A DNA stretch of 64,000 nucleotides from Dryocola clanedunensis subsp. sulfonylureivorans (GTDB lineage: Bacteria; Pseudomonadota; Gammaproteobacteria; Enterobacterales; Enterobacteriaceae): assembly GCF_016756775.1 (NCBI RefSeq), contig NZ_JAERMU010000003.1:186001-250000 (forward strand). Reading direction: 5' to 3'. Shown here in pieces: positions 8,268-21,600 of the stretch (positions within the stretch are counted from its first letter, which is position 1; the number at the start of each line of letters is the position of its first letter). The translations under genes were made by a program, and so were the position numbers. Under the pieces are notes generated by a model. That model was given only the letters and a program-made list of their open reading frames with translations. It made no database searches and was not told the DNA's origin.

Positions 8268-9029
8268 TCACTCTTGTCCGAAAATCTTAATCACGGCATC
8301 CAGATGAGCCTTCATCGCTTTTTTTGCTGCACGGCCGTCGCGGGCTTCCAGCGCGGCCAGGATCTCGAGATGCTCTGTTTCAGATCGGTGCGGCATATCC
8401 TGCGGGGTGTAATGAAGCTGCAGATTGCGGAACATGGTGCCGTAGCGGTGCCCCAGCAGATGCGCAATGATAAAGGCATAGGCCGGATTCCCGCTGGCCT
8501 GAGCAATACGGATATGAAATAAACGGTCACCCGGATGCGTTGCCGAGCCGTTTCGGTTATCGCGACAGTTTTGCTCATACGCCTGCCTGATCGCCGCAAG
8601 CTCATCGTCGGTGGCGTTTGTTGCCGCCAGCGCAGCGGTCTCAGGCTCTATCAGCCGTCGGGTTTGCAGCAGCGAGAACGGCGGCAGCTCGGCGGTGAAA
8701 TCCAGCTCGATATTCAGTTCATCATCCACATCCGCCCACTGATTGCGCCCCGCCTGGGACATGACCGGCTCCTGTGACAACGTCACCGGTGCCGCCGGTG
8801 GCTGGCAGACAATAACGCCGTTACCCACACGAACGCTCACCAGCCCGATGACTTCCAGCGCGATCAGCGCCTCTCGCACGGACGCCCTGCTAACCTGAAA
8901 CTGACTGGCCAGATCGCGCTCTGCGGGAAGGCGGCTGCCCGGCGGAAATTCTTTGTTGTCAATCAGCGTCTTTAGCTGGTCTGCTATCTGTCTGTAAATT
9001 CTGGGATTTTCTAATTTTTTTATCGGCAT
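8268..9029 (-). CDS. FadR-subfamily GntR regulator of the L-fucose cluster, 253 aa
   Basis: The N-terminal winged helix-turn-helix (about 10-75) carries the GntR signature PPGSRLPAERDLASQF and VSRASVREAL. A C-terminal FCD ligand domain (about 110-245) has LLQTRRLIEPETAALAA and metal-site histidines in HPGDRLFHIRIAQ, YAFIIAHLLGHRYG and HRSETEHLEI. It is transcribed away from the fucose catabolic genes, and an operator of the expected form lies between them (9204-9218). The likely role is a repressor relieved by a sugar acid of the pathway; this is inference from position and family. A perfect matS site lies within the gene. Confidence 0.88.
   Translation of the reverse strand: MPIKKLENPRIYRQIADQLKTLIDNKEFPPGSRLPAERDLASQFQVSRASVREALIALEVIGLVSVRVGNGVIVCQPPAAPVTLSQEPVMSQAGRNQWADVDDELNIELDFTAELPPFSLLQTRRLIEPETAALAATNATDDELAAIRQAYEQNCRDNRNGSATHPGDRLFHIRIAQASGNPAYAFIIAHLLGHRYGTMFRNLQLHYTPQDMPHRSETEHLEILAALEARDGRAAKKAMKAHLDAVIKIFGQE
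8774..8786. other. matS site (MatP binding)
   Basis: GTGACAACGTCAC matches the 13-base consensus GTGACRNYGTCAC at every position. MatP organises the terminus macrodomain by binding such sites. Confidence 0.85.
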
Positions 9030-9203
9030 CGGGCACCTGATGTCAACGCTTATTAAGTGATTCAGCTAGCATTTCTCGGACAAAAATCTTGCTGATTTGT
9101 TTTATGCATGTAAAAAATTAGTTAAACAAAATGGCGTTTTAGGGAAAGACTTGCCCGACATCTTAACAAAAAGCGCTGCTCATCACGCATTTTTTTTACC
9201 CTC

Positions 9204-9218
9204 AATGGCCTGACCATT
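9204..9218. promoter_or_regulatory. Candidate GntR/FadR-type operator
   Basis: AATGG-CCTGA-CCATT is a perfect inverted repeat of five bases with spacer five. It resembles the TGGTNNNACCA operators of FadR-subfamily regulators (PdhR, LldR, ExuR). It ends 33 bases before the first fucose gene, so a bound regulator would block it. Confidence 0.55.
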
Positions 9219-9251
9219 AGGCCTTTAACTGACCTTTTAACAGGAGTTGCT

Positions 9252-9992
9252 ATGAACCTGGCAGGGAAAAAAGTTCTGATTACCGCCGCTGGACAAGGCA
9301 TCGGCTTTACTACCGCCACGCTGTTTGCCCGTGAAGGCGCACAGGTGATCGCTACCGATATCAACATCGACGGGCTGCGCGGTATTCAGGGGATTACCCC
9401 TCGCCTGTTGGACGTGACCGACTCTCAGGCCATTGCCGCCATAGCGGAAGAAACTGGCGCGATCGACGTACTTTTCAACTGTGCCGGCGTGGTTCACAGC
9501 GGTGATATCCTGACCTGCACGGAACGCGAATGGCAGTTTGCGTTGGATCTCAACGTGACGGCCATGTTCCGCACCATCCGCGCCTTTTTACCCGCCATGC
9601 TTGAACGCAACCGTGGGTCGATTATCAATATGTCGTCGGTCGCCTCAAGTATCAAAGGCGTGCCAAATCGCTTTGCCTACAGTGCCTCGAAAGCCGCCGT
9701 TATTGGCCTGACGCGCTCTGTTGCGGCGGATTATGTCACCCGCGGGATCCGCTGCAACGCCATCTGTCCAGGTACGGTGGAATCGCCCTCCCTGCATCAG
9801 CGCATTGCCGCCCAGGCGCAGGCTGAAGGCCGCAGCGAAGCCGAAGTTTACGCGGCGTTTGTTGCCCGCCAGCCGATCGGCCGCATCGGCAAAACTGAAG
9901 AAATCGCCCAGCTGGCGCTGTATCTGGCCTCGGATGCCAGCTCATACACGACCGGCACCGTACAAATAATTGACGGCGGCTGGAGCAACTGA
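9252..9992 (+). CDS. 2-keto-3-deoxy-L-fuconate dehydrogenase (SDR), 246 aa
   Basis: An SDR of the group that includes KDF dehydrogenase and mammalian DHRS6. It has TAAGQGIG (cofactor loop, about 11-18), DINIDGL after beta-2 (an Asp that favours NAD), FNCAGV, catalytic Ser in INMSSVASSIKG, YSASK (about 145-149) and the C-terminal TGTVQIIDGGWSN. It would oxidise 2-keto-3-deoxy-L-fuconate to 2,4-diketo-3-deoxy-L-fuconate with NAD+. The assignment rests on its place beside fuconate dehydratase and the FAH hydrolase, as in the Xanthomonas L-fucose cluster. It is the first gene downstream of the operator. CAGGAG sits 6 bases before the ATG. Confidence 0.82.
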   Translation: MNLAGKKVLITAAGQGIGFTTATLFAREGAQVIATDINIDGLRGIQGITPRLLDVTDSQAIAAIAEETGAIDVLFNCAGVVHSGDILTCTEREWQFALDLNVTAMFRTIRAFLPAMLERNRGSIINMSSVASSIKGVPNRFAYSASKAAVIGLTRSVAADYVTRGIRCNAICPGTVESPSLHQRIAAQAQAEGRSEAEVYAAFVARQPIGRIGKTEEIAQLALYLASDASSYTTGTVQIIDGGWSN

Positions 9993-10054
9993 CGCACCGT
10001 AAATTTAGCCATCTGATTTTCATAGATTTTATTTTCAAACAAGGACACTGCCCC

Positions 10055-10897
10055 ATGAAATTACTCCGTTACGGTAACGCAGGTTCGGAGCGCCCCGGCC
10101 TGCTGGACAACAATGGCAAACTGCGCGATCTGAGTGCGCATGTCGATGACATCAGCGGCGAATTTTTACGGCCAGAAACGCTGGAGGCTTTACGCAAGCT
10201 CGACCCGCAAAGCCTGCCGCTGGTCAGTGGCGAACCGCGCCTTGGCGCATGCGTTGGCAAGGTGGGGAAATTTATCTGTATCGGCCTTAATTACGCCGAT
10301 CACGCGGCTGAAACTGGCGCTGAGATCCCCAAAGAACCGGTGATCTTCAATAAATGGACCAGCGCGATAGTCGGCCCCAACGATGACGTAGAAATTCCGC
10401 GTGATTCGGTCAAAACCGACTGGGAAGTGGAACTCGGCGTGGTCATCGGCACCGGCGGACGCTATATCAGCAAAGCCGACGCCATGTCGCACGTCGCCGG
10501 TTACTGCGTGATTAACGATGTCTCCGAGCGCGAATTCCAGATTGAACGCGGCGGCACCTGGGACAAAGGCAAAGGCTGCGACACGTTCGGCCCAACTGGC
10601 CCGTGGCTGGTCACGGCCGATGAAATCCCCGACCCTCACCAGCTAAATCTGTGGCTTGAGGTGGACGGTAAGCGCTATCAGAACGGCAACACGCGCACGA
10701 TGATTTTCCAAATCCCCGAGATCATCAGTTACCTCAGTCGCTTCATGAGCCTGCAACCGGGCGACATTATCTCCACCGGTACGCCGCCAGGCGTCGGGCT
10801 TGGGCAAAAACCGCCGGTCTACCTGAAGGCCGGCCAGGTGATGCGTCTGGGGATAGAAGGTTTGGGTGAGCAGCGTCAGAAGACGGTACAGGCATAG
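10055..10897 (+). CDS. 2,4-diketo-3-deoxy-L-fuconate hydrolase (FAH family), 280 aa
   Basis: Fumarylacetoacetate-hydrolase fold of the ureidoglycolate-lyase-like group. After a small N-terminal domain come KFICIGLNYADHAAETG, the metal-binding DWEVELGVVIG (the E-x-E pair near residue 125), NDVSEREFQ, KGCDTFGPTGPW and the TGTPPGVGLG loop. The family cleaves a C-C bond in acylpyruvates; here it should split 2,4-diketo-3-deoxy-L-fuconate to pyruvate and L-lactate, the last step of the route. It is 62 bases from the upstream dehydrogenase and 25 from fuconate dehydratase, so the genes are co-transcribed. The substrate is inferred from context. Confidence 0.85.
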   Translation: MKLLRYGNAGSERPGLLDNNGKLRDLSAHVDDISGEFLRPETLEALRKLDPQSLPLVSGEPRLGACVGKVGKFICIGLNYADHAAETGAEIPKEPVIFNKWTSAIVGPNDDVEIPRDSVKTDWEVELGVVIGTGGRYISKADAMSHVAGYCVINDVSEREFQIERGGTWDKGKGCDTFGPTGPWLVTADEIPDPHQLNLWLEVDGKRYQNGNTRTMIFQIPEIISYLSRFMSLQPGDIISTGTPPGVGLGQKPPVYLKAGQVMRLGIEGLGEQRQKTVQA

Positions 10898-10922
10898 CGC
10901 TTTTAGCTGAAGGAACTTTGCG

Positions 10923-12206
10923 ATGACAACGATTACGGCTTTACGTGTTGAAGATGTTCGCTTCCCGACCTCGCAGGCGCTGGACGGCTCGGATGCGATG
11001 AACCCGGACCCGGATTACTCCGCCGCCTATGTGATTCTGGAAACTGACGATCCGGCGCTGCGCGGGCACGGCCTGACTTTTACTATCGGACGCGGCAACG
11101 AAATCTGTTGTGCGGCGATTAAGGCGCTGGAACATCTGATTATCGGTCGCGTACTGGCAGACATCACCGCCGATATGGGCAAGTTCTGGCGCGAATTTAC
11201 CAGCGACAGCCAGCTGCGCTGGATTGGCCCTGACAAAGGAGCGATCCATCTGGCGACCGGTGCGGTAGTGAATGCGGTATGGGATTTATGGAGCAAAGCC
11301 GCCGGAAAGCCCGTGTGGAAACTGGTTGCCGACATGTCACCGGAAGAGCTGGTGCGCTGTATCGATTTCCGCTACATCACCGACTGTATAACGCCGCAGG
11401 AAGCGCTGACCTTATTGCAGCAGCGAGCCGATAACAAGGCGCAGCGCATGGAGAAGCTGCTGGCGGAAGGCTATCCCTGTTACACCACGTCGGCAGGCTG
11501 GCTGGGCTATCCCGACGATAAATTACGCCGTTTGTGTCAGGAAGCCGTCGATGCCGGATTCGATTATCTGAAGCTGAAAGTCGGGCGCGACCTGGAGGAT
11601 GACATCCGCCGCGTGCGCATTGCCCGCGAAGTTATCGGGCCGGACCGCAAACTGATGATTGACGCCAATCAGGTATGGGAAACCAACGAAGCGATTCCGT
11701 GGGTTAACGCCCTCGCCTTTGCCAGCCCGTGGTTTATCGAAGAACCCACCAGCCCGGATGACATTGAAGGCCACCGAAAAATCCGCCAGGGCGTCGCGCC
11801 GGTTAAAGTTGCCACCGGTGAAATGTGTCAGAACCGCATCATGTTTAAGCAGTTCATCATGCGCGAAGCCATTGACGTGGTACAGATTGACGCCTGCCGC
11901 ATGGGCGGTGTGAATGAAGTGCTGGCGGTGATGCTGATGGCGGCAAAATACAATCTGCCGGTCTGTCCTCATGCGGGCGGCGTCGGGCTGTGTGAATACG
12001 TGCAGCATTTGTCGATGATTGATTATCTCTGCATTGCCGGCACGCATGAAGGCCGCGTGATCGAATACGTTGACCATCTTCACGAGCATTTTGTACACCC
12101 GTGCGACATTCGTGACGCGGCGTATATGCCACCGCTTGCCGCGGGCTTTTCCATCGAAATGCATCAGGCCTCGGTGGAGAAGTATCGCCATCGCGACGGA
12201 TCTTAA
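10923..12206 (+). CDS. L-fuconate dehydratase (enolase superfamily), 427 aa
   Basis: This mandelate-racemase-group enolase-superfamily enzyme has the features of L-fuconate dehydratase: YLKLKVGRD (general base Lys pair about 218-220), MIDANQVWE (metal Asp about 248), FIEEPTSPDD (Glu about 274), GEMCQNR (Glu about 301) and PHAGGVGL (His about 351). These positions agree with those I recall for the structurally characterised Xanthomonas enzyme. It dehydrates L-fuconate to 2-keto-3-deoxy-L-fuconate using Mg2+. Length and N-terminal MNPDPDYSAAYVILETD also fit. It is the most diagnostic gene of the cluster. An AAGGAA Shine-Dalgarno precedes the ATG. Confidence 0.93.
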   Translation: MTTITALRVEDVRFPTSQALDGSDAMNPDPDYSAAYVILETDDPALRGHGLTFTIGRGNEICCAAIKALEHLIIGRVLADITADMGKFWREFTSDSQLRWIGPDKGAIHLATGAVVNAVWDLWSKAAGKPVWKLVADMSPEELVRCIDFRYITDCITPQEALTLLQQRADNKAQRMEKLLAEGYPCYTTSAGWLGYPDDKLRRLCQEAVDAGFDYLKLKVGRDLEDDIRRVRIAREVIGPDRKLMIDANQVWETNEAIPWVNALAFASPWFIEEPTSPDDIEGHRKIRQGVAPVKVATGEMCQNRIMFKQFIMREAIDVVQIDACRMGGVNEVLAVMLMAAKYNLPVCPHAGGVGLCEYVQHLSMIDYLCIAGTHEGRVIEYVDHLHEHFVHPCDIRDAAYMPPLAAGFSIEMHQASVEKYRHRDGS

Positions 12207-12231
12207 CGGCTAAGCAGCGAGGAGAACGCCG

Positions 12232-14186
<1,955 letters not shown>

Positions 14187-14187
<1 letters not shown>

Positions 14188-14225
14188 ATCGGCTCCCTGC
14201 TATTGAGGGAGCCGATCGCGTTTTT
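14187..14225 (+). terminator. Terminator after the fucose enzyme genes
   Basis: A perfect 12-bp stem (14187-14198 with 14206-14217), then GCG and five T. It overlaps the mutarotase stop codon and separates the five-enzyme transcript from the permease. Confidence 0.85.
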
Positions 14226-14301
14226 CATGTTATCTGACATAAAAAAATCAGCCGTTTGAGCTGACCCCCTACATGCGTTACCAGATACTGAGGAATACAC
14301 T

Positions 14302-15531
14302 ATGCTCGCCGACAAAACTGCCGCACCTGCTTATGCGCAGCGCAAAACAACGTCCGGTTACCGACTGGCGTTCGTTCTGGTCACCACGCTGTTTTTCCTG
14401 TGGGGTTTATCCTACGGGTTGCTGGATGTCCTGAATAAGCATTTCCAGGAAGTGCTGCACGTCAATAAAGCCCAGTCTGGCCTGTTACAGGCCGCCTATT
14501 TCGGGGCGTATTTTATCATCGCCCTGCCCGCCGGTTTCTTCATGGACAGGTTCGGCTATAAAGCCGGGATCCTGGTCGGGCTTTGTCTGTATGCGCTTGG
14601 GGCGCTGCTGTTCGTCCCTGCCGCTTCCGCAGGCAGCTTTGCCATGTTCCTGTTCGCGCTGTTTGTCATCGCCCTCGGTCTGGGATGTCTGGAAACTGCC
14701 GCTAACCCGTTCGCCACCGTGCTGGGCGATCCGGCTGGTGCAGAGCGTCGGCTGAATCTCTCACAGTCTTTTAACGGCCTGGGCCAGTTTATTGGCCCTA
14801 TCATCGGCGGCTCGCTGTTCTTCTCCGCCACGCAGGGCACCACGGCTGACGGCTTGTCATCGGTAAAAACGACCTACGTCGCCATCGCGGTCTTAGTGCT
14901 GCTGATTGCCTTCCTGTTCGGGCGCACAAAACTGCCGGACATTCGCGAGCAAAGCACGTCCGAGGAGCACGGCATCGAGAAAGGATTGTGGCAGCATGGC
15001 CATTTCACCGGCGGCGTCATTGCGCAGTTCTTCTATGTGGCGGCGCAGGTAGGCGTCGGGGCCTTCTTCATCAACTACACTACGGAGCACTGGCATACGC
15101 TGTCGAACCAGAACGCGTCCTATCTCCTGTCCGTCGGTATGATAAGCTTCATGGTTGGCCGTTTCTTCAGTACCTGGCTGATGGGGTTTGTCCGCCCTGC
15201 CACGCTGTTGGTGGTCTACGCCATCATTAATATCGTGCTGTGCGGCGTGGTCGTTGCGGGGATTGATAACGTCTCGGTGATTGCGCTGGTCGCTATCTTC
15301 TTCTTCATGTCGATCATGTTTCCGACCCTTTTCGCCATGGGCGTCAAGAACATGGGTAAACAAACTAAACGCGCCAGTTCGGTGATGATCATGGCGATTG
15401 TTGGCGGCGCTATCATGCCGTATCTGATGGGGGCGATTGCCGATCGCTACAGCACTGCGGTTTCCTACGCGCTGCCGATGGTGTGTTTCGCCGTGGTGTT
15501 GGTTTACGCGCTGAAGCAGCGGGCGAAATAG
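14302..15531 (+). CDS. L-fucose:H+ symporter, FucP-type MFS, 409 aa
   Basis: Twelve hydrophobic segments in the MFS pattern. The FucP subgroup is marked by FFLWGLSYGLLDVLNKHFQ in helix 1, GAYFIIALPAGFFMDRFGYK (helix 2 and loop), LGLGCLETAANPFATVLGD and LNLSQSFNGLGQFIGP. The acidic residue in helix 1 that couples protons in FucP is present (Asp in GLLDVLNKHF). It imports L-fucose across the inner membrane. It follows the catabolic genes on the same strand but behind a terminator, so it has its own promoter in 14226-14301. Confidence 0.9.
   Translation: MLADKTAAPAYAQRKTTSGYRLAFVLVTTLFFLWGLSYGLLDVLNKHFQEVLHVNKAQSGLLQAAYFGAYFIIALPAGFFMDRFGYKAGILVGLCLYALGALLFVPAASAGSFAMFLFALFVIALGLGCLETAANPFATVLGDPAGAERRLNLSQSFNGLGQFIGPIIGGSLFFSATQGTTADGLSSVKTTYVAIAVLVLLIAFLFGRTKLPDIREQSTSEEHGIEKGLWQHGHFTGGVIAQFFYVAAQVGVGAFFINYTTEHWHTLSNQNASYLLSVGMISFMVGRFFSTWLMGFVRPATLLVVYAIINIVLCGVVVAGIDNVSVIALVAIFFFMSIMFPTLFAMGVKNMGKQTKRASSVMIMAIVGGAIMPYLMGAIADRYSTAVSYALPMVCFAVVLVYALKQRAK
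14522..14529 (-). other. KOPS (GGGCAGGG) pointing to dif
   Basis: The plus strand reads CCCTGCCC inside the permease gene. Confidence 0.5.
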
Positions 15532-15548
15532 CCCATTTTGTGAAAATA

Positions 15549-15660
15549 GCGGCCTGTTTTACAGGCCGCTTCAGACAGATGACAAACCTAAAGCGAATGA
15601 ATTTCGCAAAGGTCTCACCGAATAAATAACAAGGAAAATCAATTTATTGATTTTCGCCTG
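15549..15660 (+). repeat. Dispersed intergenic repeat, copy 1
   Basis: It begins with a perfect 9-bp hairpin (15549-15557 with 15561-15569) that can end fucP transcription. From about 15580, some 80 bases match, with about six differences, the reverse complement of 36221-36302. It lies between two convergent genes. It is not a REP or ERIC sequence that I recognise. Confidence 0.75.
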
Positions 15661-15674
15661 CTTAGATTGCAGGA

Positions 15675-18600
15675 TCAGAAGCGGATTTTCATGCCGACAG
15701 AGGCAGACATATCAGAATCAAGTTCGATATCGCCGCCGGTGCTCCAGGTTTTGCTCACTTCGGTATACGCTGAAACATCCGGCGTAAACGCCCAGGTCGC
15801 CCCCATACCGGCTTCAACCGCACTGTAGTTTTGGCTGGTTTTCATCTCTGTTTTGCTGGAACCCTTCGCTCCGTTACTCCAGGTCACGGTGTCCTGACCG
15901 CCGCCAAGTCCCTGCCAGTAGTTCACTCTCGCATAAGGCCTGATGTTGCCGTGATCGGTTTTAACATCAACGGCCAGTCGGCCCCCCACGCGTCCGATCA
16001 ACGACAGGTCGCTGTCGAGCTTCACACGGGATTTCGCGCTGTCGCTAAGCGTAACCGTATCGAACTGACTGTACTGATAAATCAGCTGCGCCTGCGGCTC
16101 CAGCAGCCAACGACTGTTGCCGAGATACCACGGTTTACCCACTTCAACGGAGCCGGTAAAGCTGCTGCCGTCAGGATGGGTGGTTTCGTTATCTGCGTTA
16201 TTACGCAAATCAACGGAGTGGTAGCCGTATTGCAGCACGTTATCCACGTAAAGACCGCTATCGTCAGTCCAGGTGGCATAGCCCCCTAAATATGTTGAGA
16301 AGGTCGAGTTGTAACCGGCCCCGCCGCGCATGCCGGTAAAGCCGTCCATCTGCGCATCCGTATCCATAAAGGTGGTATAGAAACCGGCGCGCCATTTTTC
16401 GTTATGCCACAGGTCAAAGCCCATCTGCATGCCGTTATAGTTCGCGCTGGTCGTGGTGCCCGTTGCGTCGTCCAGCTTTTGATTCACCGACTTAACAATG
16501 TAACGCGCCCAGAAGCGTTCTTCATCGCTTACAGGTTTGGTTTTACCCGCATCCAGTTCATCACCCACCCGCAGATGCAGGGTGCCGAGAACCGCGAGAT
16601 CGGCCTGACGTATCGTCGTGGCGATGGTGTCAAAACCTGGCACGTCGGGACGGTAGCCCGCACGCAGATACCAGTCTTCTCCCAGGCCTTGCGCATCGCC
16701 CGCGTACAGCTGATATTCCCATGCGCCCGCGACCACCGCATCGGCCCCGAGGGTGAAGCCGTCTTTGGTTGTTTGCGCCGTCGTCGTCGCGCCATTTTCC
16801 GCCTCAACGACCTTAATACCGTCGCCAACGGTGGGCTCGCCCAGGCGGCTGGCGTCGATATCGAGCCAGGTCACACCTGAAACTTCGCCGCCATCGATCA
16901 CCAGGCGGTCAGATAGTCCCACGCTCTGGCGCTGTGCGTTCAGGGCGATAGTGCCATCCAGACCGGTATAGTCACCGTGGACGGTCAGAGCGTTGCCAAT
17001 TTGCCCACCGCGCAGGTCGATGTTGCCCTGGTTGCTGAGGTTCGCGACGTGCTGGTTAAAGCCGCCGGTTGCCAGCGTGCCGTTCATGCTCACCACATGG
17101 TCTGAGGCGGCGCTGAAGCTGTTTGCAGATGCCGCTTTTAGCGTGCCGTTCTCCACTAACGTTATGCCGCTCCAGCTATTTTCCCCGTTAAGATAAGTGG
17201 TGCCAGTGCCTTTCTGCCACACCTGACCTTCACCGGAGATATCACCGTTCAGCGTGAAGCTGTCGCGGCGATCCAGCGCCAGCATCGAGTCATCAACAAT
17301 ATGACCGGTCACGCTGCCGCCGGTGCCGCCGTTACCCAGCTGCAATACGCCTTGTTCAATCCAGGTGGTTCCGCTAAAGGTGCTGTCCTGCGTCAGCGTC
17401 AGATTTCCGTCGCCAAATTTGTGCAGGTCGCCCTCGCCGGTGACGCTATGGATAAGCGAAATATCGTGGCCATAGGTATCAATTGCCCCACCGCCGTCTG
17501 CCAGCTTCACTTCACGAGAGGTATTAAAAGCTTCGGCGTAACGCAGCACCCCGCCGCGCAGCGTAATGGCGCTGTCCGCCGCCCCCAGGTTTTTATCGCT
17601 GGAAACTTGCAGCACGCCACCGCTGACCGCCGTGCCGCCTGCGTAGGTATTATCACCGTTCAGGATGAGCGTACCGGCATCGGTTTTGCGCAGGCCGCCT
17701 TCGCTGGTGATAACCGAATTGATGGTGGTGGTGTAATTAATACCTTCGCTTGAGCCGTCCCCGACGCGCAGCTGCGTATCCGCGTTGTGGATGGTCAGCA
17801 CGCCATCGTTGATCACATAGCCGTCAACGAGGAACTGCGCGCCGCCCATGAAGACTTCGCCCAGGCTGTTATCAACGGTGACGTTACCCGCCTCGCCGCC
17901 AAAGATTGCGTATGAACCGTCGCTGTACGGGGCGTTTATTCGGCCGTCCGGGTCGGTCTGGTCGGTTGTCCAGTTGTCGTTACCGTGGCTGTTCTGCCAG
18001 AGACCGTCACCGCCATCCATCTGGCTGTTGTTCTTCAGCTCGCCGTTGTCGCCACCCGCACCGTCCCAGAAACGCAGGGTGTAGCCGGTGCGGTTGATCA
18101 GGTTGACCTGGCTATCGATAGAGGTCTGAACATAAAGATCGTCCGCCGCTTCCGGCGCTGCACCAATATCCATCAGGCCATTGGTCAACTCGCCCTCGTA
18201 GTTAAAGACGCGGTAGATACCGACGTCAAAATTGCCGCCGTCGGTTTCAGTGATATTCAGTTTGCCGTCCAGATTCAGATCGCCTTTAACGGTGATCAGG
18301 TCATTCATCAGGCCGCCGGCGTGGTAGGCCTGGCCGAGCTGGAAATCAACCTGCGAATTGTCATTCAGCGTCAGATCGCCGTTAATGGTCAGCTCGCCGA
18401 CGCCGGTCATGCTATCGCCGGCGGTGATGTGGCCGTTGTTCGCCACGAGGACATCGCCGCCAATCACGCCCATTCCCCCCAGGGTTGCGTTAGCATCGAC
18501 CGTCGCGTTGCCGGTGGCTGACTGCTGATTGCCGTTGATAAACAGCGAACCCTGCTTAACCGAAGTTGTCCCCGTCCAGCTGTTGTTGCCGCTGAGGATC

Positions 18601-21600
18601 AGCGAACCGGTGCCGGTTTTCACCAGGCTGCCGCCGTTACCGCTGATAAGACCGGAGATAGCGTCGATATGACCGAGCGCGCCTTCTTCAAGCGTCGCCG
18701 AACCCAGCTCGACGTTACCCGCGCCCGCGAGAGAACCGATGGCGGTATACCCGTCTGAAGCGCTGAGATCGACAAGCGCATCGACATTGTTGGCAATAAT
18801 AGCGCTACGGGCCTGCGCATCATCGGCAAAAGTAACCAGCCCGCCGTTGTTAATATTTGCTGCGCCAGCATCGGCGTTTTCGCGCATTGCCAGTTCAGCA
18901 TCGCTATCCGCAATATCAATTGCCGCCTTTCCGCCGTGACTGTTGCCGCTAAACTCCGCCTGGCCCGCGTTAACCAGCTTGATCGTACTGCCTGCCGCAT
19001 CCGCAACGTTGCGGAATTTAAGCATCGCGCCGTCCACCAGCAGCTCGTGCTGTTCGGCACTGGCGCTGTTGTTAAAGCTCAGGGTCGCATCCTGAGTGGT
19101 ATAAATGCCGGAATCCACTTTCCCCAACGCGCCGGTCACATTGGCGTTAACCGTTAAAGTCCCGTTTCCGTCTTTACCAAAGATCCCCGTATCGCCCAGC
19201 CAGGTGTTGCGGGTGTTCATCTCCAGAACCCCGTTACCGTCGCCCGTATCGCCGTCAACGCCGCTTCCCGTGGAGGTGTCGACGATGGTCAGCGGGCCGT
19301 TACCGCCGATGATCGAATCATTCGCCCGGGCGAGCGAGTTGCCCAGCCTTAACGTATGGCCGAACACATCCAGCACGCCGCCATATTTGGCCTCCGGGCC
19401 GTCGGGGACTTCCGTTCCCTGCCGCTCGCCGTCGAGGAACAGCTTGCGACTGAAGGCCAAATCGTCCCCGGCCTGGAACACCGCGCCGTTAGCCAGCGTC
19501 AGTGAGGTTCCCGCGTCGCCAAGGCTGCTGTCTTTCGACACCTGGAGCGTGCCATCCCAGACCTCGATACCGCCGCTGATGTGGTTGTCGCCGTTGAGGA
19601 TCAGGCGGCCACCGTCTGCTTTCAGTAAGCGGATGGTGCGGCTGTCCAGCTCGTCCTGCAGTAAGTTGACATCAATGGAGGCGGTGATATTTTCCCCAGG
19701 GATTAATTCCCCCAGCCCAACACGGATTACGTGGTAGGTATCAGCGGTGGTTTCGCCTTCTGCCGCCCAGCTATTTTTTGGCAAAGGGACGGAAGATGGA
19801 TAGGCATCCGTTACCGTCCCCATGAAGTAGAGCGAAGAGTCGTTATCGGTGCTGAATTTATAGCCATCGACGGCGAACTGCATGCCGGATTCAATGACGC
19901 GCCCGCTGCTGCCATCAATGTTGACCTCGCCCCCCGTCCCTGCAAATATCGCAAAGGCCGTCGGTGCCCACGGGGCATTTCCCCCGTCGACAAATTTGGT
20001 CCAGTTGTTGGACGGCGTGACTTCGGTCGAACGCCATGTGCCGTCGCCGCCGTCGATTTTGCTGTTGTCGTGGGCAACGTCGCCGTCCCACCACTGCAGC
20101 TCCTGCGCCGGGTTGACGAAATTAAGGACCAGGTTGACCTGCCCGTCGACGTCGGTCTGGATGCGGTAGGCTGAATCAGCGTCGTGGTCCGGTAACGTCA
20201 CGATATCCATAGTGTTATCGGTCAGGTTACCGTCATAGCTGAACAGGCGATAAACCCCCGGCAGGAAACTGCCGTCTTCGCTTAACGCCACGTTCAGGTC
20301 ACCGTCCAGCGTCAGATCGCCCTTCACGATGACCAGATCGTTGAACGAGCCGCCGGGAGTATAGTGCTGGCCAAGCTGCCAGCTGCTATTGGTGCCGGCA
20401 TCCAGACGCAAATCACCGTTGACGGTCAGCGTGCCTGCGCCGTTATCACCGGGGGTCAGCGTGGTGCCGTTGTCAAACCAGACGTCGCCGCCAAGCGTAC
20501 CGTAGCCGCCGAGCGCGCCAGAATTGTGAACGGTGGTTGTACCGCGCCCAACCTGATTGCCGTTAATCAATAGCGTACCGCCATTAACGGTAGTCGTCCC
20601 GGTGTAAGTGTTGTTTGCGCCGAGACGGGTCGTGCCCGCGCCGTTTTGCTCGAACGCCCCGCTGCCTGAGATCGCGCCGTTAAGCGACACATCATCTGAC
20701 GAAGCGGAACGATTCACCGCCAGCACGCCGTTATCGGTAATATTGGTCACCTCTGACAGGCTACCTGCCTCGCCGCCGTGGCCAAGACTCAGGGTGCTGC
20801 CGCTGCCGATCAGCGTGTCGCCGGTGTAAGTATTATCTTTGACTAAATAAGTCGTGCCGCCGCCGATGCGCTCCATGCCGCCAGAACCGCTGATAACACC
20901 GCCGTACTCCTGGGTGTTGCTGCCGTCAAAGGAGATCAGGCTGTTACCGGTAGTGGAAATATCATAATCGTGAAGGGTGGCGTCTCCAGCATCGCTGACG
21001 CTGTTGCCGCTGCGCAACGTCGCGCCGTTGTTAACGTTAATTTCCGGCGTGCCGGAAAGCAGCAGATCGTCGACAACGGTAATATCGGTATTCGCACCGT
21101 CCAGCGTCAACGTGCTCCAGCCGCTGCCGATGTTGGTGCCTTTAGCCAGATCGTCGGCGCTAAATTCACCGATTTTTGCGGTGGTGTTGTTGAAGGTCAG
21201 GCTGCTGTTGCTGCCGCCTTCGCTGAGCACATGGGCAACGTTAGCCATGTTAACCGCGCCAAAGGTCGCGCTGTCCTGCCCGTCACCGCCGGTGAAGTCC
21301 ACGTTGCCTTTATAGCTTCCGCCAGCCCAGGTGAAGCTATCCGCCCCGCTTCCCATCTGGATATCACCGGTGCTGCTTGCGCCCCGGATGGAGACAGCAT
21401 CGTTGCCGTCGCCCATCGTCATCCGTCCGGCCTGTGTGCCACCGTTCAGATTCAGGGTGTTATTACCGTCCGCAAGATTGATTTGTCCGCTGATGGATCC
21501 GCCGCTCTGCGTAACGGTGTCGTTACCGCTGCCCATCGCAACGGCTACAGCTTCGGCGCTGGCTGCGCTCAGGTTTCCGCTGTTGGTCAGGGTGTTGTTT

